Shown: positions 1 to 11,667, counted from the stretch's first letter. The stretch: DNA of 64,000 bases from Argyresthia goedartella (GCA_949825045.1 OX463827.1:7214501-7278500); one strand, 5' to 3'. Program-made: numbers and translations. Notes: generated from the sequence alone by a model not told the origin.

Positions 1-206
1 CAATAAAGAATTGTGAATTGTGAATCTTTGAATCAGAGATAAATAATACATTGAGTGAGCTAATAAATGGCTACAAAACAATACATTTGATTATTGTTTT
101 GTTTTTACTAACAAAAAATGCATCGGGGCTATTACCGGAATTAAACCCTCGGAAAGTAGTAGAACAAATTAAAAAAATAAGACATCCTAACATTTGCATC
201 AACATT

Positions 207-375
207 AATTGGGAAATATTAAACTGCACATCAAAAACACTGATTTGCACGGCAAATATCAGGGCAAAATGCTGCGGCAGCTTTATCTTTCGTGGTAGGT
301 TGAACATGTAAAGACAACAAAAAATACTTAAAACGTAAACTTAATTACACATAAAATATTTAAAACATAAAAAGT
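207..375 (+). repeat. Repeat R, copy 1
   Basis: This interspersed repeat is recognised because the same text recurs in the window. It runs from an AT-rich flank through a block containing ATGCTGCGG, then AGGTTGAACATGTAA, then a run of AAAACATAAAA-like sequence. Copy 18897-19085 matches it on the opposite strand. Shorter pieces are at 4892-4959 and 11070-11160. This copy lacks the C-rich middle (the ACCCCC-type segment) seen in the others. No coding capacity is visible; the class (MITE or SINE) is undetermined. Confidence 0.6.
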
Positions 376-590
376 GATTTTGTTGGTGCTTTTTTGGTGT
401 GCAAATCAAAATTTTTGATGTGCGATTAAATAATAGCCTATTCGAACTAGAATGTGTAATGTTTATAATGCAAATGTATACCTAAGTAACACTGAGCACA
501 GTACAACCCATTCTATAAACTTAATAACGTAATAAAAACGATCCAAAATTTACATTTCCTAAATAGCGTATTCTATGAGCTATTTATAGT
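376..590. other. AT-rich non-coding stretch
   Basis: No ORF, RNA-like box or repeat shared with the rest of the window was seen here. Confidence 0.5.
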
Positions 591-722
591 AGTTTATGTG
601 ACTGCTACAAAATGGAGGGCATTAACACTTGAGAGTGGGTTTATGAAACGAGCCGAAGGCAAGTTTCAAAATAATATCACTAGAGAGTTTTAACGCCTAA
701 TTATGTACAGTTACATACACTA
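591..722 (-). repeat. Flank module of MITE-A
   Basis: This block contains the pair GAGAGTGGGTTTATGAAAC and GAGCCGAAGGC and starts with AGTTTATGTGACTGC. It recurs in inverted orientation directly beside MITE-A copies at 20132-20263 and 50076-50181. In all three places it touches the same end of MITE-A, so it is probably part of a longer form of that element rather than a chance neighbour. The MITE-A copy at 22938-23213 lacks it. Confidence 0.6.
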
Positions 723-3270
723 GTTTATCTACACACATATCATAAGCTCTCTTTGATGTGTTCAGGAACCGCATCTTTGACCGGCATTGTGGCATTGATC
801 ATTGCTCTGCAGTTGTTTAGCTTGTTCTTTAGTACCAACTTCACAGAAAAACTAGGGGCGGCACGCAGGCGGGCGTCGGCGTTCGAAATTTGAATGTTAT
901 AATTTGATACATTTTTGTACATTATTTATGTTCATAATTGTAACGGCATTAAAGGCTAAGGTCGAGCCACCGCTATCAGTAGCTATGATCTTTTATTCTA
1001 TCTACCCCAAAAGAGATGTCCCGATTCAGCTGTCAAAATTGTAAGTAAGAATGATAAGTCTGAATTCCTCGTTCGTTGAGAAGTTCGTTAGGCGTACAAT
1101 AGTCGAACAGAAGATTGGTTCAGGAAGTTACAGTTTCAAGTTAGACAGAGAAAGCATATATGCCCGCAAGCCGGTATTTCGCATCAGTTAGCGGTGTATT
1201 GCGCCAGATCGATCATTGTTGTATTTTGTGTGATGGTACCATTTATTTTTTGTATATATGGGCGCTTGGAACTTCTTTTAGTGGTCGACCACAATTTATA
1301 ATATTTGTTTGGGATATCGTATAGATATCCGTCGTAGTTTTACGACGTGAGTACTCAATGATATTTCATGTGCTCGCTAGTAGCGGCTTGTGGTGGTTCC
1401 AATTATATATTTAGTTCACGGCAATAACGATCCGAATAGACCGGGTTTACACAATTGCAATTTGATTTTCCGAAATGGGTTTGAACTAGCGGTTACCTGA
1501 AAAGGTCCGTAATGTTTTGAAACCTTCAACTCTGCACAATTTGAGCTGGATGTTATCGAAACGTAGTCATTAGCGCTTTAGGAGATCTAACCCACACCAT
1601 AGCGAAATGCATACTTCGGTAAATACCGATCTATGAATCTCACTGACCTCAGCACGTCCTCGGCCAAGCCCAATCATATATATTTGACTCAGCCTACACA
1701 TTAGACCTCCAGCGAAATTTACATTTAATTTAAAGATGCAACTTGAATCCAAACCGACCCAAGGCAAAGCAAAACAATCTACCCGGTCCTAAACAATGAA
1801 CTTTAGACTGTAATTTGATCTCTTCGCGCGTCCCTGACAACACTCAAATGTCAAAATATCAACAGGATAGGTTATCTGTGTTGATACCGGTTTAACTTTG
1901 TTCTGAATTTTTTATTTCCATCCGCGGAACCTCATCGATCAAACAGTCTCCCTATGCCCAGCCAACCTAGGTTTAGCCGCAACTAAACTCCTGTCTAGCC
2001 TAGTCTAAAATCCTAGTGTTATACCACGTCCATTATCGACACCACTCGAAAATGGTTGAGTTTGATTTGAATGTGCTTGTATGTTTAATGACTGTGTGTG
2101 TGGACTCGCTACTCGAAAGGAATGAGGAGAGGATTAGCCCGCGAATATCCTAAGAGCCAATCCAGGAACTCTATGGTGAAGGAAAAGGGAATTTAGGGTC
2201 GCTCCAAGCCCAGACTCAGACTCAGATCAATTACCTACAAGTTCTTATCTAACGACCCAAGGATAGTTTTGGAATTTGGGGTAGGTTGATTTAAAGGATA
2301 GGAACCGAGGTATATCTGGGCGCTTCAGACACTCACGAAAATCCACTGAAACACTCAATCACAATTCGTCCTGTTCAGACGCGTTAAACGGCAGACCAAA
2401 ACTGTTTAGAATTGCTGAAAGACGATTGTCACAGTAGCTTGACGCTGAGACTGAATGGCTTCCCTTCCCACGCGATCGTATTTATAGACCCCACATGTCT
2501 GAAAAAAAATGGCGTCCTTTGCGAACACGCGCTGCCCAAGCGAAAGCTTCTTATCACTAACTACACAGGGTCTAATTTCAACCATGCCATGCAGATCCGC
2601 CGTTCTACAAATTGTGTGTACGCATAGTTTCTAATCAACCATTGGCTGTCACTCAAATCATTTGGTATTGCCGATACACAGAATTTGTCGATCGCTGGCT
2701 ATAAAAGCTTGTTGCGATTAATTAAGCCTTCCCGACCGCTAGCGTCTTAGACAAAGACCACTAGAATGATATTCAAACCCGTGGTGTCAAACTCGCCACA
2801 TCGTACCAAACAAACGCAATTGTATATTTGCAGTCAACATAATAGCTTTCTCCGTATCATTCCATAATAACCTTCCATTATTCAGTTATTCATAATTTAT
2901 TCAGCGCGCAGCCAAATCGGCTCTGATCCCTACACATTTCGCAGGAATGCGCCAAAAAAACCTGACCTGACCTCTGTTCCTGGAACCAAACCACGCGCTC
3001 GGCTCATTGTTTTTGCCACATTACCCTGAGCTACTCAAAAACCCAAACGTTAAATGAATCGACTCTTGTATTCAAATACAGCGCGACGATGGGCTAGCCC
3101 TCTGTCACGCAAAATGAAGTATCAAATGTACTGACTCTCGTGTACCATTACATAATGTACAAATTTGCAGATAACATAAGAGGTTTTACCAAAATAGTTT
3201 TACATTATGCTGGTCTTAACGTGCGGTTTTAGACGCAGTAAAGAGGGTTTATGATACGTGTTTAGATAAA
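723..3270 (+). mobile_element. MITE-A copy 1, split by a 2.2 kb insertion
   Basis: Terminal inverted repeats are GTTTATCTACACACATATCA at the left and TGATACGTGTTTAGATAAA at the right. Without the insertion the element is about 330 bp. Internal text (GGGGCGGCACG, TTCGAAATTTGAATG, TTACATTATGCTGGTCTTAACG) matches copies at 19797-20131, 22938-23213 and 38868-50075. It has no coding capacity, so it is a non-autonomous DNA transposon or MITE of unassigned superfamily. Confidence 0.7.
939..3152. mobile_element. 2.2 kb TG...CA insertion, candidate solo LTR
   Basis: The segment begins TGTAACGG and ends CCATTACA, which are inverted complements apart from one base. TAAT flanks both sides (935-938 and 3153-3156). 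Removing the segment and one TAAT restores the CATAATGTACAAAT text found uninterrupted in the MITE-A copy at 22938. TG...CA ends with a 4 bp duplication fit an LTR-retroelement insertion. With no gag or pol inside, a long solo LTR or a non-autonomous LTR element is the likeliest reading. A TATAAAAG box lies near 2700. No ORF longer than about 70 codons was found. Confidence 0.5.
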
Positions 3271-3763
3271 ATATTAAACTTGTTACCAAATGACACAACG
3301 ACCTTACATTTAAATTCTTTGAAACATGCCTTAACAAGAATAACAAAAAATAATAATATACCTACAATGACATCAATGAATACTAAATTATAAAGAATTG
3401 ATTACTTACTTAACTTGCGAAAGTGATTGGGCCTGAGTTTTCATGCCGTTTCTCTCTCGATGTTATGAAGCGGAGTAGCATATCCTAACAATATATTACC
3501 TACTATTCTTAATAATATTTAATGTAAATCCAAAATCATAAGTAAACTATTATAAATATCCAATTATTTTAAATTTCAAATACAAATAAGTAATAACTTG
3601 TTGTGTAAATCGTAAATACTATAGAATTTGCATACCTAATTAAGTTTTTTATAATATACAACTGAAATTACATATTTAAGACCAAATGTAAGCCATGAAA
3701 TGCAATTAAAGTTTTTTTATTTCTTAGTAACATGAGTTTTATAAGGTTTCATTATTATGTCGG
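3271..3763. other. AT-rich spacer
   Basis: Very AT-rich and without a supported feature. It may include the 5' UTR of LINE-A, whose ORF1 follows. Confidence 0.4.
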
Positions 3764-4681
3764 GTGGGTTTCACCGCATTCCATATATCGACTCCGATGT
3801 TACAGTTTTCAAACTCTACACCTTACCTTTGCGATTCTGCCCAGTGTAAAGATAAACCAAACGTAACATTTCGGGCCCACGGTAAGAGAAAGCACGAAAA
3901 AGATGAGACCTCGGATCTTCATGCCATGATTAACTCTGTAAGAGGTATGTTCTCATCCTTCTCTCTTGATATGGAGACGCGACTGAATGAAATACAAGAT
4001 TCGGTCAGGGTTATAAGAGAGCAAAACTCAGAAATCACTAAGAGTATAGAGTATATGTCTGATAAGCACGATGAGCTGATGAAAAGAATTGAGATTCTTG
4101 AGAACGAAAAACGTGAAGATATATCCACAATCCGTGCACTGGAGGACAAGCTGGATATCCTGGAGAAAAAATCTCGGGCATCCTGCATTGAAATCCGAAA
4201 CATACCTTTAACTCAGACCGATAAAAAAATAATTGAATCAAAGACTGACCTCTGTGACATCGTCACAACCCTCTCAGATGCAATAAATAATAAAATTAAT
4301 GTCTCTGAAATCAGGGACATATATAGGACCGCGGAAAGGAAAGACAACATGCGGCCAATTGTAGTTAAATTCACGAGCATCATCAGGAAGGAGAATATGC
4401 TGCAGGCTGTAAAAGTTTTCAACAAAAATAAATCAAATTATACTAAACTGAACACCCATCACCTGCATCTACATGGTCCTAAGAAAGGTATCTTCATATC
4501 GGAAACACTGACACATAAAACGCAGAAGCTGTTCTACCTGGCCCGCGAATTTGCAAAGGAAAATATCTACAACTTTTGCTGGACCTCAAGAGGCATGGTC
4601 TACATTCGGAAGGCTGAAGGACTGCCATACTGCAGAATTGTCAGTGAAAGCGACCTTGATAAGCTTAAAAACAAAAAGTGA
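3764..4681 (+). CDS. LINE ORF1 protein, coiled coil plus Baculo_FP-like C-terminus
   Basis: The open frame is 305 codons. The frame opens at a GTG; the first ATG in frame is at 3797, so the true start is uncertain. Residues about 50-145 are charged and heptad-like (EIQDSVRVIREQNSE, LEDKLDILEKK), which predicts a coiled coil. Residues about 145-300 contain RNIPLTQTDK, VVKFTSIIRKENML, HGPKKGIFISETLT and NFCWTSRGMVYIRK. That pattern belongs to the RNA-binding-like domain shared by insect LINE ORF1 proteins and the baculovirus FP25K family. Its expected role is binding LINE RNA. It is the best-preserved part of LINE-A. An in-frame stop at 4679-4681 ends it just before the interruption. Confidence 0.8.
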   Translation: MGFTAFHISTPMLQFSNSTPYLCDSAQCKDKPNVTFRAHGKRKHEKDETSDLHAMINSVRGMFSSFSLDMETRLNEIQDSVRVIREQNSEITKSIEYMSDKHDELMKRIEILENEKREDISTIRALEDKLDILEKKSRASCIEIRNIPLTQTDKKIIESKTDLCDIVTTLSDAINNKINVSEIRDIYRTAERKDNMRPIVVKFTSIIRKENMLQAVKVFNKNKSNYTKLNTHHLHLHGPKKGIFISETLTHKTQKLFYLAREFAKENIYNFCWTSRGMVYIRKAEGLPYCRIVSESDLDKLKNKK

Positions 4682-4891
4682 CTATCTTTGTTTATTATAT
4701 CAAAATGTCAAATTCTAGAAATATATTTAAATTATAAAAAGTACATACAAATACATATACAAACTAAACACACATTCATTCATCATCTAAATATACACAC
4801 AAAACATACAGAAACTCACACCGCTTTTACAATCATACTTGCACAAACAAATAGTCATTTACACAAAAATCTAGAGACAAATATATACACA

Positions 4892-4959
4892 GCGGTAGCT
4901 TAGGTGAAGGGTAAAGGGGGTGAGCGAAGTGAAACCCCCTTTATCCTTCATGTTAGGTT
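4892..4959 (+). repeat. Repeat R fragment next to the mariner
   Basis: Text CGGTAGCTTAGGTGAAGG through GTTAGGTTG matches the middle of repeat R (reverse of 11090-11155 and 18945-19020). It stops four bases before the left TIR of the maT element. Confidence 0.6.
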
Positions 4960-4963
4960 GTGT

Positions 4964-6264
4964 CAGGTCATAAGTTCTGTCACACAATAAAAACTTTTGA
5001 ATTTAGAACGCTGGCCACAAAAAAGTTTATTGAATTTGAATTTCGAATTTTTCATGAAAATAAAAATGTGTACTTTTTAGAATTTTCCTCATTTTTAAAT
5101 ATGGAGTGGACAATTAAAGAAGATGGTGTCGCAGTTATTGCGTTGCATCGTTGCGGTTACGCGCCAATTCAGATTTTCGACTTACTGAAAAATTTGAATA
5201 TAACCAACAGATTCGTTTATCGTACCATAAAACGATACAATGAAGACTACTACTAGTGTAGATGACAGGTCAAGAAGTGGTCGCCCTCGCTCTGTTAGGA
5301 CTCCAGCAGTGATAAAAGCTGTGAAGGCGCGAATTCAAAGAAATCCCATACGTAAGCAGAAACTGTTGGCCCTTCAGATGGGGTTAAGCAGGACCACGGT
5401 GAAAAGGGTGTTAAATGAAGACTTAGGGCTTAGGGCATATCGAAGAAAAACAGGACATCGTTTGGACGCTCGTTTAATGGACCTGAGACTGAAGAGATGC
5501 CGCGCTTTGTTGAAGTGGTACGCGGGAAAAAAGCATCGGGAAATTCTTTTTTCGGATGAAAAAATTTTCACCGTGGAAGAGAGCTACAACAAACAAAATG
5601 ATAAGGTGTACGCACACAGCAGTGTAGAAGCGAGCAACCGTATTCCGCGTGTCCAACGAGGTCATTTTCCATCCTCGCTCATGGTTTGGTTGGGACTCTC
5701 TTATTGGGGCTTAACTGAGGTACATTTTTGTGAGAAAGGCGTAAAAACTAATGCAGTTGTGTATCAAAATACAGTCCTCAAGAACCTTGTGGAACCTGTT
5801 TCTCATACCATGTTTAATAACAGGCACTGGGTATTCCAACAAGATTCTGCGCCAGATCATAGAGCGAAAAGCACACAAGACTGGCTGGCGGCGCGTGAAA
5901 TCGACTTCATCCGGCACGAAGACTGGCCCTCCTCCAGTCCAGATTTGAGTCCGTTAGATTACAAGATATGGCAACACTTGGAGGAAAAGGCCTACTCAAA
6001 GCCTCATCCTGATTTGGAGTCACTCAAGGCATCCTTGATTAAGGCAGCCGCCGATATTGACATGGACCTCGTTCGTGCTGCGATAGACGACTGGCCGCGC
6101 AGAATAAAGGCCTGTATTCAAAATCGCCGTGGTCATTTTGAATAAACTTTTCTACCATAAGAATCTATGTTTTATTAAGTTCATTTTGCTATATAAATGT
6201 TTACATAAATAATAAACATGTCTAAATTATTTCATATTGCACATGTGACAGAACTTATGACCTG
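4964..6264 (+). mobile_element. maT-type mariner element (DD37D)
   Basis: Perfect 20 bp terminal inverted repeats are visible: CAGGTCATAAGTTCTGTCAC at 4964-4983 and its complement at 6245-6264. The 1.3 kb length and single transposase gene fit Tc1/mariner. A TA follows at 6267-6268 two bases outside the right end, while the matching left position reads TG, so the TA duplication is imperfect or mutated. The spacing of the last two catalytic Asp residues (37) indicates the maT group. Confidence 0.85.
5101..6145 (+). pseudogene. maT mariner transposase, one frameshift
   Basis: This would encode a cut-and-paste transposase of about 350 residues. The N-terminal helix-turn-helix part (MEWTIKEDG onward) occupies 5101-5252. 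It is out of frame with the rest, and the shift falls in the ACTACTACT run near 5244-5256. The second part runs from about 5243 to 6145. It has the hinge motif SRSGRPRS and catalytic motifs ILFSDEKIF (first D), WVFQQDSAP (second D) and SPDLSPLDY. The D of LDY follows the second D after 37 residues, giving DD37D. Apart from the single frame break no inactivating change was seen. It belongs with the flanking 20 bp TIRs. Confidence 0.85.
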
Positions 6265-6389
6265 ACTATGTATATTAACCCGGCCACAATTAATCCAAAT
6301 AAATACAATTCAGAAAACAGAACAATCCAACTATATATCAAATCAAAAAATGTAATTACAATAATCAGATCCAATATAAAAATACATCC

Positions 6390-7506
6390 ACATTCGATCA
6401 TGTAAGTGAATTTATAAAAGATCTAGATAGCCTATCGGTATGTAGAGCCATTCTCACTGACAATAGTAACTGTAAAAATCATATCCTTACATCAAAGTCT
6501 TGTCTTAATATATTTTCTCAAAATATCAGAAGTATAGGTCACAATTTACCAGACTTCTTGGTACTTCTTCATGAACTTAAATTTGACTGTGACATCTTAA
6601 TACTGACCGAGTGTTGGTTATCTTGTTCACCTTTAATCCCCTTAATTCAAGGCTATACCAGTTTTGCCACGAAAACAATTTTAAATCAAAACGATGGAGT
6701 GGTGATCTACTACAAGGAAAACCTGCTCGTCACCATTGAAGAGCAAAACCTTGCCGAAGGGAGCTGTCTTGTGGTAAAACATGGCAAAGAAACGGCAGTT
6801 GTCGCCATTTACCGCCCACCTTGCTTCCAAGACATTGGTATTTTTGTGGATAGCCTTAGTGAGATATTACAGAAATTGTCCACTTTTTCAAATCTAATTT
6901 TGACAGGTGACTGTAATATTGATATCTACCCAATGAACCAAAACTTTGACGCCGATCTATATTTAAATAAAGCTGCCTACCATGGCTTGCTACCTGGACA
7001 TACATTTGTAACTAGGGATATATTCTAAAAACAAGGAATAAAGCTGTTACGGTGGTCTTAAACTCCACTCGGATCATAAAGCTGTGCTGTTATGTCTTAA
7101 TTTAAATAAAAAAACACAATATCCGCCATCGACTTATACTTTTCTAGACAAGGAGGGATTAGCTAAAACTCCAGAAGAGTCTAATTTTGAACGGATTTAT
7201 GATATATTAGATCCAAATGCCGCTATGAATGCCTTTATAGGTATTGTTAAAGATGCTATCGATAAAAATTCTAAATCTCGCAAAATTCCTTATAGGAAGC
7301 GCATCATTAAGCCCTGGATGACCACCGGACTCCTACGTTGTATAAGAAATCGTGACGAATTACATAAAAAGTCTATACCCGATCCAAAAAATGAAACCTT
7401 AAAACTAACATACAACAGATACAGAACTTACTGCAATAATTTGCTTAAAAGTTTAAAGCGAGAATATGAAAAGTCACTTCTTACTAAGGCAGGAAGTAAT
7501 AGTTAA
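6390..7506 (+). pseudogene. LINE-A ORF2, endonuclease and linker
   Basis: Begins just right of the mariner with in-frame text leading into NIFSQNIRSIG and LILTECWLS, the opening motifs of an APE-type endonuclease. These are followed by AIYRPPC and LILTGDCNIDI, which carries the catalytic Asp and Asn. A stop after FVTRDIF (7026-7028) and a frame change remove the expected SDH end, although RSDHKAV is readable around 7073. The linker (7084-7506) continues open with RIIKPWMTTGLL and CIRNRDELHKK, typical of insect LINEs. This part nicks target DNA in living elements; here it is broken. Confidence 0.8.
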
Positions 7507-9109
7507 CACCTTTGGAGGGCTATTAAGTCCATTTCCTCCACCACTACAAAAAAAGATTAACCTCGAGAACTTTTAAAACCTGATATTTCACCTGCAACAT
7601 CATTAGAGGGAGTAAATAATTATTTTGTAAACGTGGGGAAAAGTCTAGCAGTTCAACCAAACTCGTTTGTAATTTTGCCAACTGATAATATTGAAGTTGA
7701 GAGACTCATCATGAATTTGAAAGATAATCGTTCAATAGGTTGGGATAAGATTTCAAATAAGATCTTAAAATCGCATAAAAATCAATTTGTCCCCTTCTTA
7801 ACATATATTATTAACTTATGTTTGGAGAAGGGCATCTTCCCTGATGCTCTAAAGCATTCGATAGTTCTTCCAATCCATAAAGGGGGCGACCGAGATCTTG
7901 TAGAATGTTTCAGGCCCATCTCCATTCTCCCAGCCCTCTCCAAGCTTCTGGAGAGAATCATGAACTCTAGGCTCATTGGTTATCTGGAAAAAAATGGTAT
8001 ACTGGCTGAAAATCAATACGGTTTTCGTGTTGGTAAGTCTACCTCCGATGCCGTACATGAGCTTATAAATTTCGTATCTGAAAGCTTGGACGAGGGAAAA
8101 CGCTGCTTGGGAATATTTCTGGACTTAGCCAAAGCATTCGACACTGTCTCGTTAGAACTACTTATTAATAAACTGGATAGTATAGAGGTCAGAGGAGTCC
8201 AGATGGATCTTTTTAGGAGTTACCTCTCGAGTAGACTTCAATGTGTAAAAATAGATGAACTTGCACGAAGCCAGTAAATTGGGGAGTTCCACAGGGAAGT
8301 ATCCTTGGACCCACTCTATTCCTAACCTACTTAAATGATCTTTATCGACTGGCGTTGCCACAGGCCAAAATCATCGCTTACGCCGATGATACGGTTTTAT
8401 TATTCTCAGGTAGTGGATGGGATGAGGTATTTCACAGCGCTCAACAAGGCTTTGATATTGTCTCCCGCTGGTTACATCAAAATGTTCTGACCGTAAACTC
8501 TGAGAAAACCAAGTACCTGACCTTCTATCTATCCTTAGCTCTACACAACCAAATAGCGTGTACAAATTATTTGCTCACACATGCGTTACATCAAGGCTAA
8601 ACTCGTGCAGCTGTAGAACTTTGGAAAGGACTGAGACAATGAAATATTTGGGTATACTCTTGGGCAATAATTTGAAATTTCACCACCACATTCAAGCTCT
8701 TGGCTCTAAAATCAGAAAATTAATTTATGTATTTAAGAGCCTCAGGCATGTAGCCGAGACATCACTTATGAAGCGCATTTATGTGGCTCTGGCTGAATCG
8801 CTGCTGCGTTACTGCATCACTAGCTGGGGTGGTGCGCATAAGACCACACTGTTACGTGTAGAGAGGGCTCAGCGCGCAGTTTTAAAGGTCTGCACATTTA
8901 AACCTTTCATGTTTCCCACAACTGATCTTTTCAATTTTTGCGATGTCCTTACTGTTAGGCAAATATTTATTCAAAGTATTATACTGAAACAGCACACTAC
9001 ACTCTTGCCTAGTAGTACAACAATAACAACAAAAAGTGTGCCAAACTGTAAAGGTGCGGACATGCTTTATGCAGAGATTTTTCAAGTTCCTTGGACCTTA
9101 TCTCTATAA
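7507..9109 (+). pseudogene. LINE-A ORF2, reverse transcriptase
   Basis: RT motifs appear in order: GWDKISNKIL, LPIHKGGDRD, FRPISILPALSKLLE, ENQYGFRVGKST, FLDLAKAFDTV (catalytic D), VPQGSILGPTLF, IIAYADDTVLLFSG (catalytic DD at about 8381), then KYLGILLG and the C-terminal region with TSWGGAHKT. The gene is split into at least four frames, with breaks near 7507-7630, 8265-8285 and 8540-8620. It would have copied LINE RNA by target-primed reverse transcription. Homology is clear but the copy cannot make a functional enzyme. Confidence 0.85.
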
Positions 9110-9239
9110 TAATATTAGCCAACACATTGAAATTTATACAAAGACAGTATTTGAAAATAAGAAAACTATATATAAATGGCTGAGATCTCTAACGTATGAG
9201 GAAACTGAAAACATCTTAACAGTTTTGTCCTAATATCTA

Positions 9240-9420
9240 TTCAAATAAGAAATTAATAAGCAATAAAAAATAATAAAAAATAATAATAAAAACATCTTCG
9301 TTGTTAATAATAATAATATAATAAATAATAATAATACATAATAAAATGAAATAATAATAAAATAAAATAAAATATAGTTCAATAATAATTTGTGAAAAAA
9401 TAATAAATATCTAATCAACC
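9240..9420 (+). repeat. AAT-rich low-complexity run in the LINE-A 3' region
   Basis: Irregular AAT/AATA repeats occupy this stretch of the LINE-A 3' UTR and read as a poly-TTA-like ORF on the other strand. It is low-complexity sequence rather than a gene. Confidence 0.7.
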
Positions 9421-9765
9421 AACACATTCATTCACTACTCACTACAACAAATCATTCATACATTACACTTTTCATCTTCTCTATTACACCAACACTCACA
9501 AACTCACATCATTGAGTTAAAATTTAAGTTTAAATTCTAATAATAATTTTACGTTAAATTCTCAATTCCAATTAATCTCAATAACTATGTCTTAAAAATT
9601 TATATAGTAATTTATCAAATATCTACGCAAAAGATAATATTGTTAAATTGTGCCACCTATTCGGAAGTTACTACTCGTCCCATGCCACAGGGCTTGCCCT
9701 TTTTTAGGGAGTAGTGAACTTTGTATTTTTTTTTTGTATTTTTCTTAAAAAATAAAGTTATGTTC

Positions 9766-10950
9766 AGTTATGTTTATATTATGTTTTCAATTTTACTGCC
9801 ATCTTGGTTACCGCGTTAAAGAACTGATTTCCGGAAGTTATTAGTCAAAATAGCTACTTTTATAAGTAACAGCGGCGGGGGGATGGCCCCCTATCAAGTA
9901 TAAGGAGTATTAAATTTACTTACTAAACGTGTGCGTATCTTTGCCGCTGTGACTTCATATTTTTTTACGGCAAATATTATTATTACATAGTTTATTATAC
10001 CATCGTTCAGTACCATCCATTAAGTAAATCCTAATTTAATTTAGTAAATTGAAATTATTTACTCTTCCCGTCAGCAAAAACAACCGGAGGAAAAACGAGC
10101 AAGTGCGAGTTTGAATTGTATACAGACTGTTCTCTGTCAAGACCGACAATACGGAACGGCACGCTTTTCATATGTCGGTCCGTATTGCATCTTTCTTGTC
10201 GGTCTTTTGAAATGTAATATTTCCTCGTCTACTTTTGACGCTGACTCTACAAGTACTGCCAGAAACAAGGAACAGTTGTCAACATAATTTGCAAGAAATG
10301 CACCTGCAATGAATGACAGATCCCTGAAACTGTATGTCTCCTCCCATACGACAGATACTTTATAATAATATGTGCTATATAACGACCGATGAACGATAAG
10401 GAACCCTAAAAATTAAGTAAGTCACCTAATATTTATTCCAAGAGAGACGCAATTTTAAAAGCACTCCGCGACCCACCTTTCCACTTAGAGCTAAGGGTAT
10501 GTTCATTTATTACGTATGAAAAACTTACCATTTTCTGACCCTCTCACCCCCTACGTAAGAAAAATCAGAAGCACTGCCAAAAGGCTTCGTCGGATAAACA
10601 AAAGATATGTTCGGAACCATCTTCCCCCAAATTGTTTTACCTTATAAATGAACAGCCCTCAGGGGCTGAAGAAGGGATGTTTATACGTAATAGCCTCGTC
10701 TTCCTTACTTAGGACGTGCTTCAACATTGATATTGTCTTATTTAATTAGGGGAAAATAAAATTTCAACGGAAAGGTAATGGAAATTCGATGTGTGGACGA
10801 ATGCCCCAGCGATTCACAGACATTAATGATAATAATTATTATTTGTTGCACAGAAAACGCAATAGGAAATATATCGAGAAGAATATGCAAAGGTAAGCTT
10901 ATTTCTAAAAGGAAATTTCTTAAAGCTAACCTGTGAGGAAATAAATATAT
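9766..10950. other. Non-coding spacer with one hairpin
   Basis: No coding feature is supported. The only structure noted is an imperfect inverted repeat at 10139-10206, with arms AAGACCGACAA and TTGTCGGTCTT and an inner ACGGA/TCCGT pair. Confidence 0.5.
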
Positions 10951-11291
10951 ATATGTTGCAGGCAATTTGTATGATTCAGCATTTTACAAACGGCGTAGTC
11001 CGTTTACAAACGCGCTCTGCTATGTAATATGCCGAAGGCAAATTGTCACTCCTTTATGTTTTTAGTATGTTTTGTTGTTCTTACATGTTCAACCTAACAC
11101 GAAGGATAAACGGGGCTTCGCTCACCCCCTTTACCCTTCACCTAAGCTACCGCAGTATTTTGCCCTGAGAATTTGCTATTTTAATTTCAATTTGCAATTT
11201 GCCTTCGGCATATTACATAGCAGCGCGCGTTTGTAAACGGACGACGCCGTTTGTAAAATGTGGAATCTTACAATTTGCCTGCCACATATAT
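10951..11291. mobile_element. MITE with roughly 95 bp inverted repeats
   Basis: The left arm (10951-11044) reads ATATGTTGCAGGCAATTTG, CATTTTACAAACGGCG, CGTTTACAAACG, then TATTACATAG/GCCGAAGGCAAATT-type text. The right arm (11197-11291) is its complement with scattered mismatches. Between the arms lies a piece of repeat R. It has no ORF. A non-autonomous DNA transposon is the simplest explanation. Confidence 0.75.
11070..11160 (-). repeat. Repeat R piece inside the 10951-11291 MITE
   Basis: TTCTTACATGTTCAACCTAA and CACCTAAGCTACCGCAG match the 18897-19085 copy in the same orientation. It sits in the loop between the two long arms of the surrounding MITE. Confidence 0.65.
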
Positions 11292-11667
11292 ATGTAGAGA
11301 GAGGTAGTCCTAGTGTACAATTAAGAGTTAAAAGAAATAAATAAAGTCAATATTAGGATATTATCTGATAGGTCAGATAAATCACGATACATCCTACACA
11401 CTTACTTTGAAATAAATTAATATAATACAATAAATACATAGATACACATACATGCTATAAGAGATACTCACTATGCGGAAGAGATGAGATGCTGTTTCAT
11501 TTTTTTTTTAAGTGAACGCGAATGTGCTATCCCTAACAGCGCAAGGAATTGCATTCCATATACGTATTACCCTTAAACTAAAGAGTGCTCGTAAGCAACA
11601 GTGTTTTGCTGAGGAATTGACTAAAGTGACACCGTGTGAGATCTCCGAAGTCTATCCCCTGAGACTG

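Larger units (their letters stand above)
3764..9765 (+). mobile_element. LINE-A, CR1/Jockey-like, interrupted by maT mariner
   Basis: A non-LTR retrotransposon laid out as ORF1 (3764-4681), interruption (4892-6264), endonuclease (about 6390-7028), linker (7084-7506), reverse transcriptase (about 7560-9109) and an AT-rich 3' tail. The 3' region holds an AAT-rich run at 9240-9420. It ends near an AATAAAG signal around 9751. ORF2 carries several frame breaks, so the copy is dead. The Baculo_FP-type ORF1 and the APE-type endonuclease support a CR1/Jockey-group assignment, but the clade was not tested. Confidence 0.75.

Noticed and set aside
71..311. Short ORFs on both strands at the window start
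   Set aside because: They overlap repeat R, have no recognisable domain, and other copies of the repeat do not keep the frame.
3764..4681. Captured baculovirus FP25K gene
   Set aside because: The FP-like C-terminal domain is shared by insect LINE ORF1 proteins, and this ORF is followed by endonuclease and RT of the same element.
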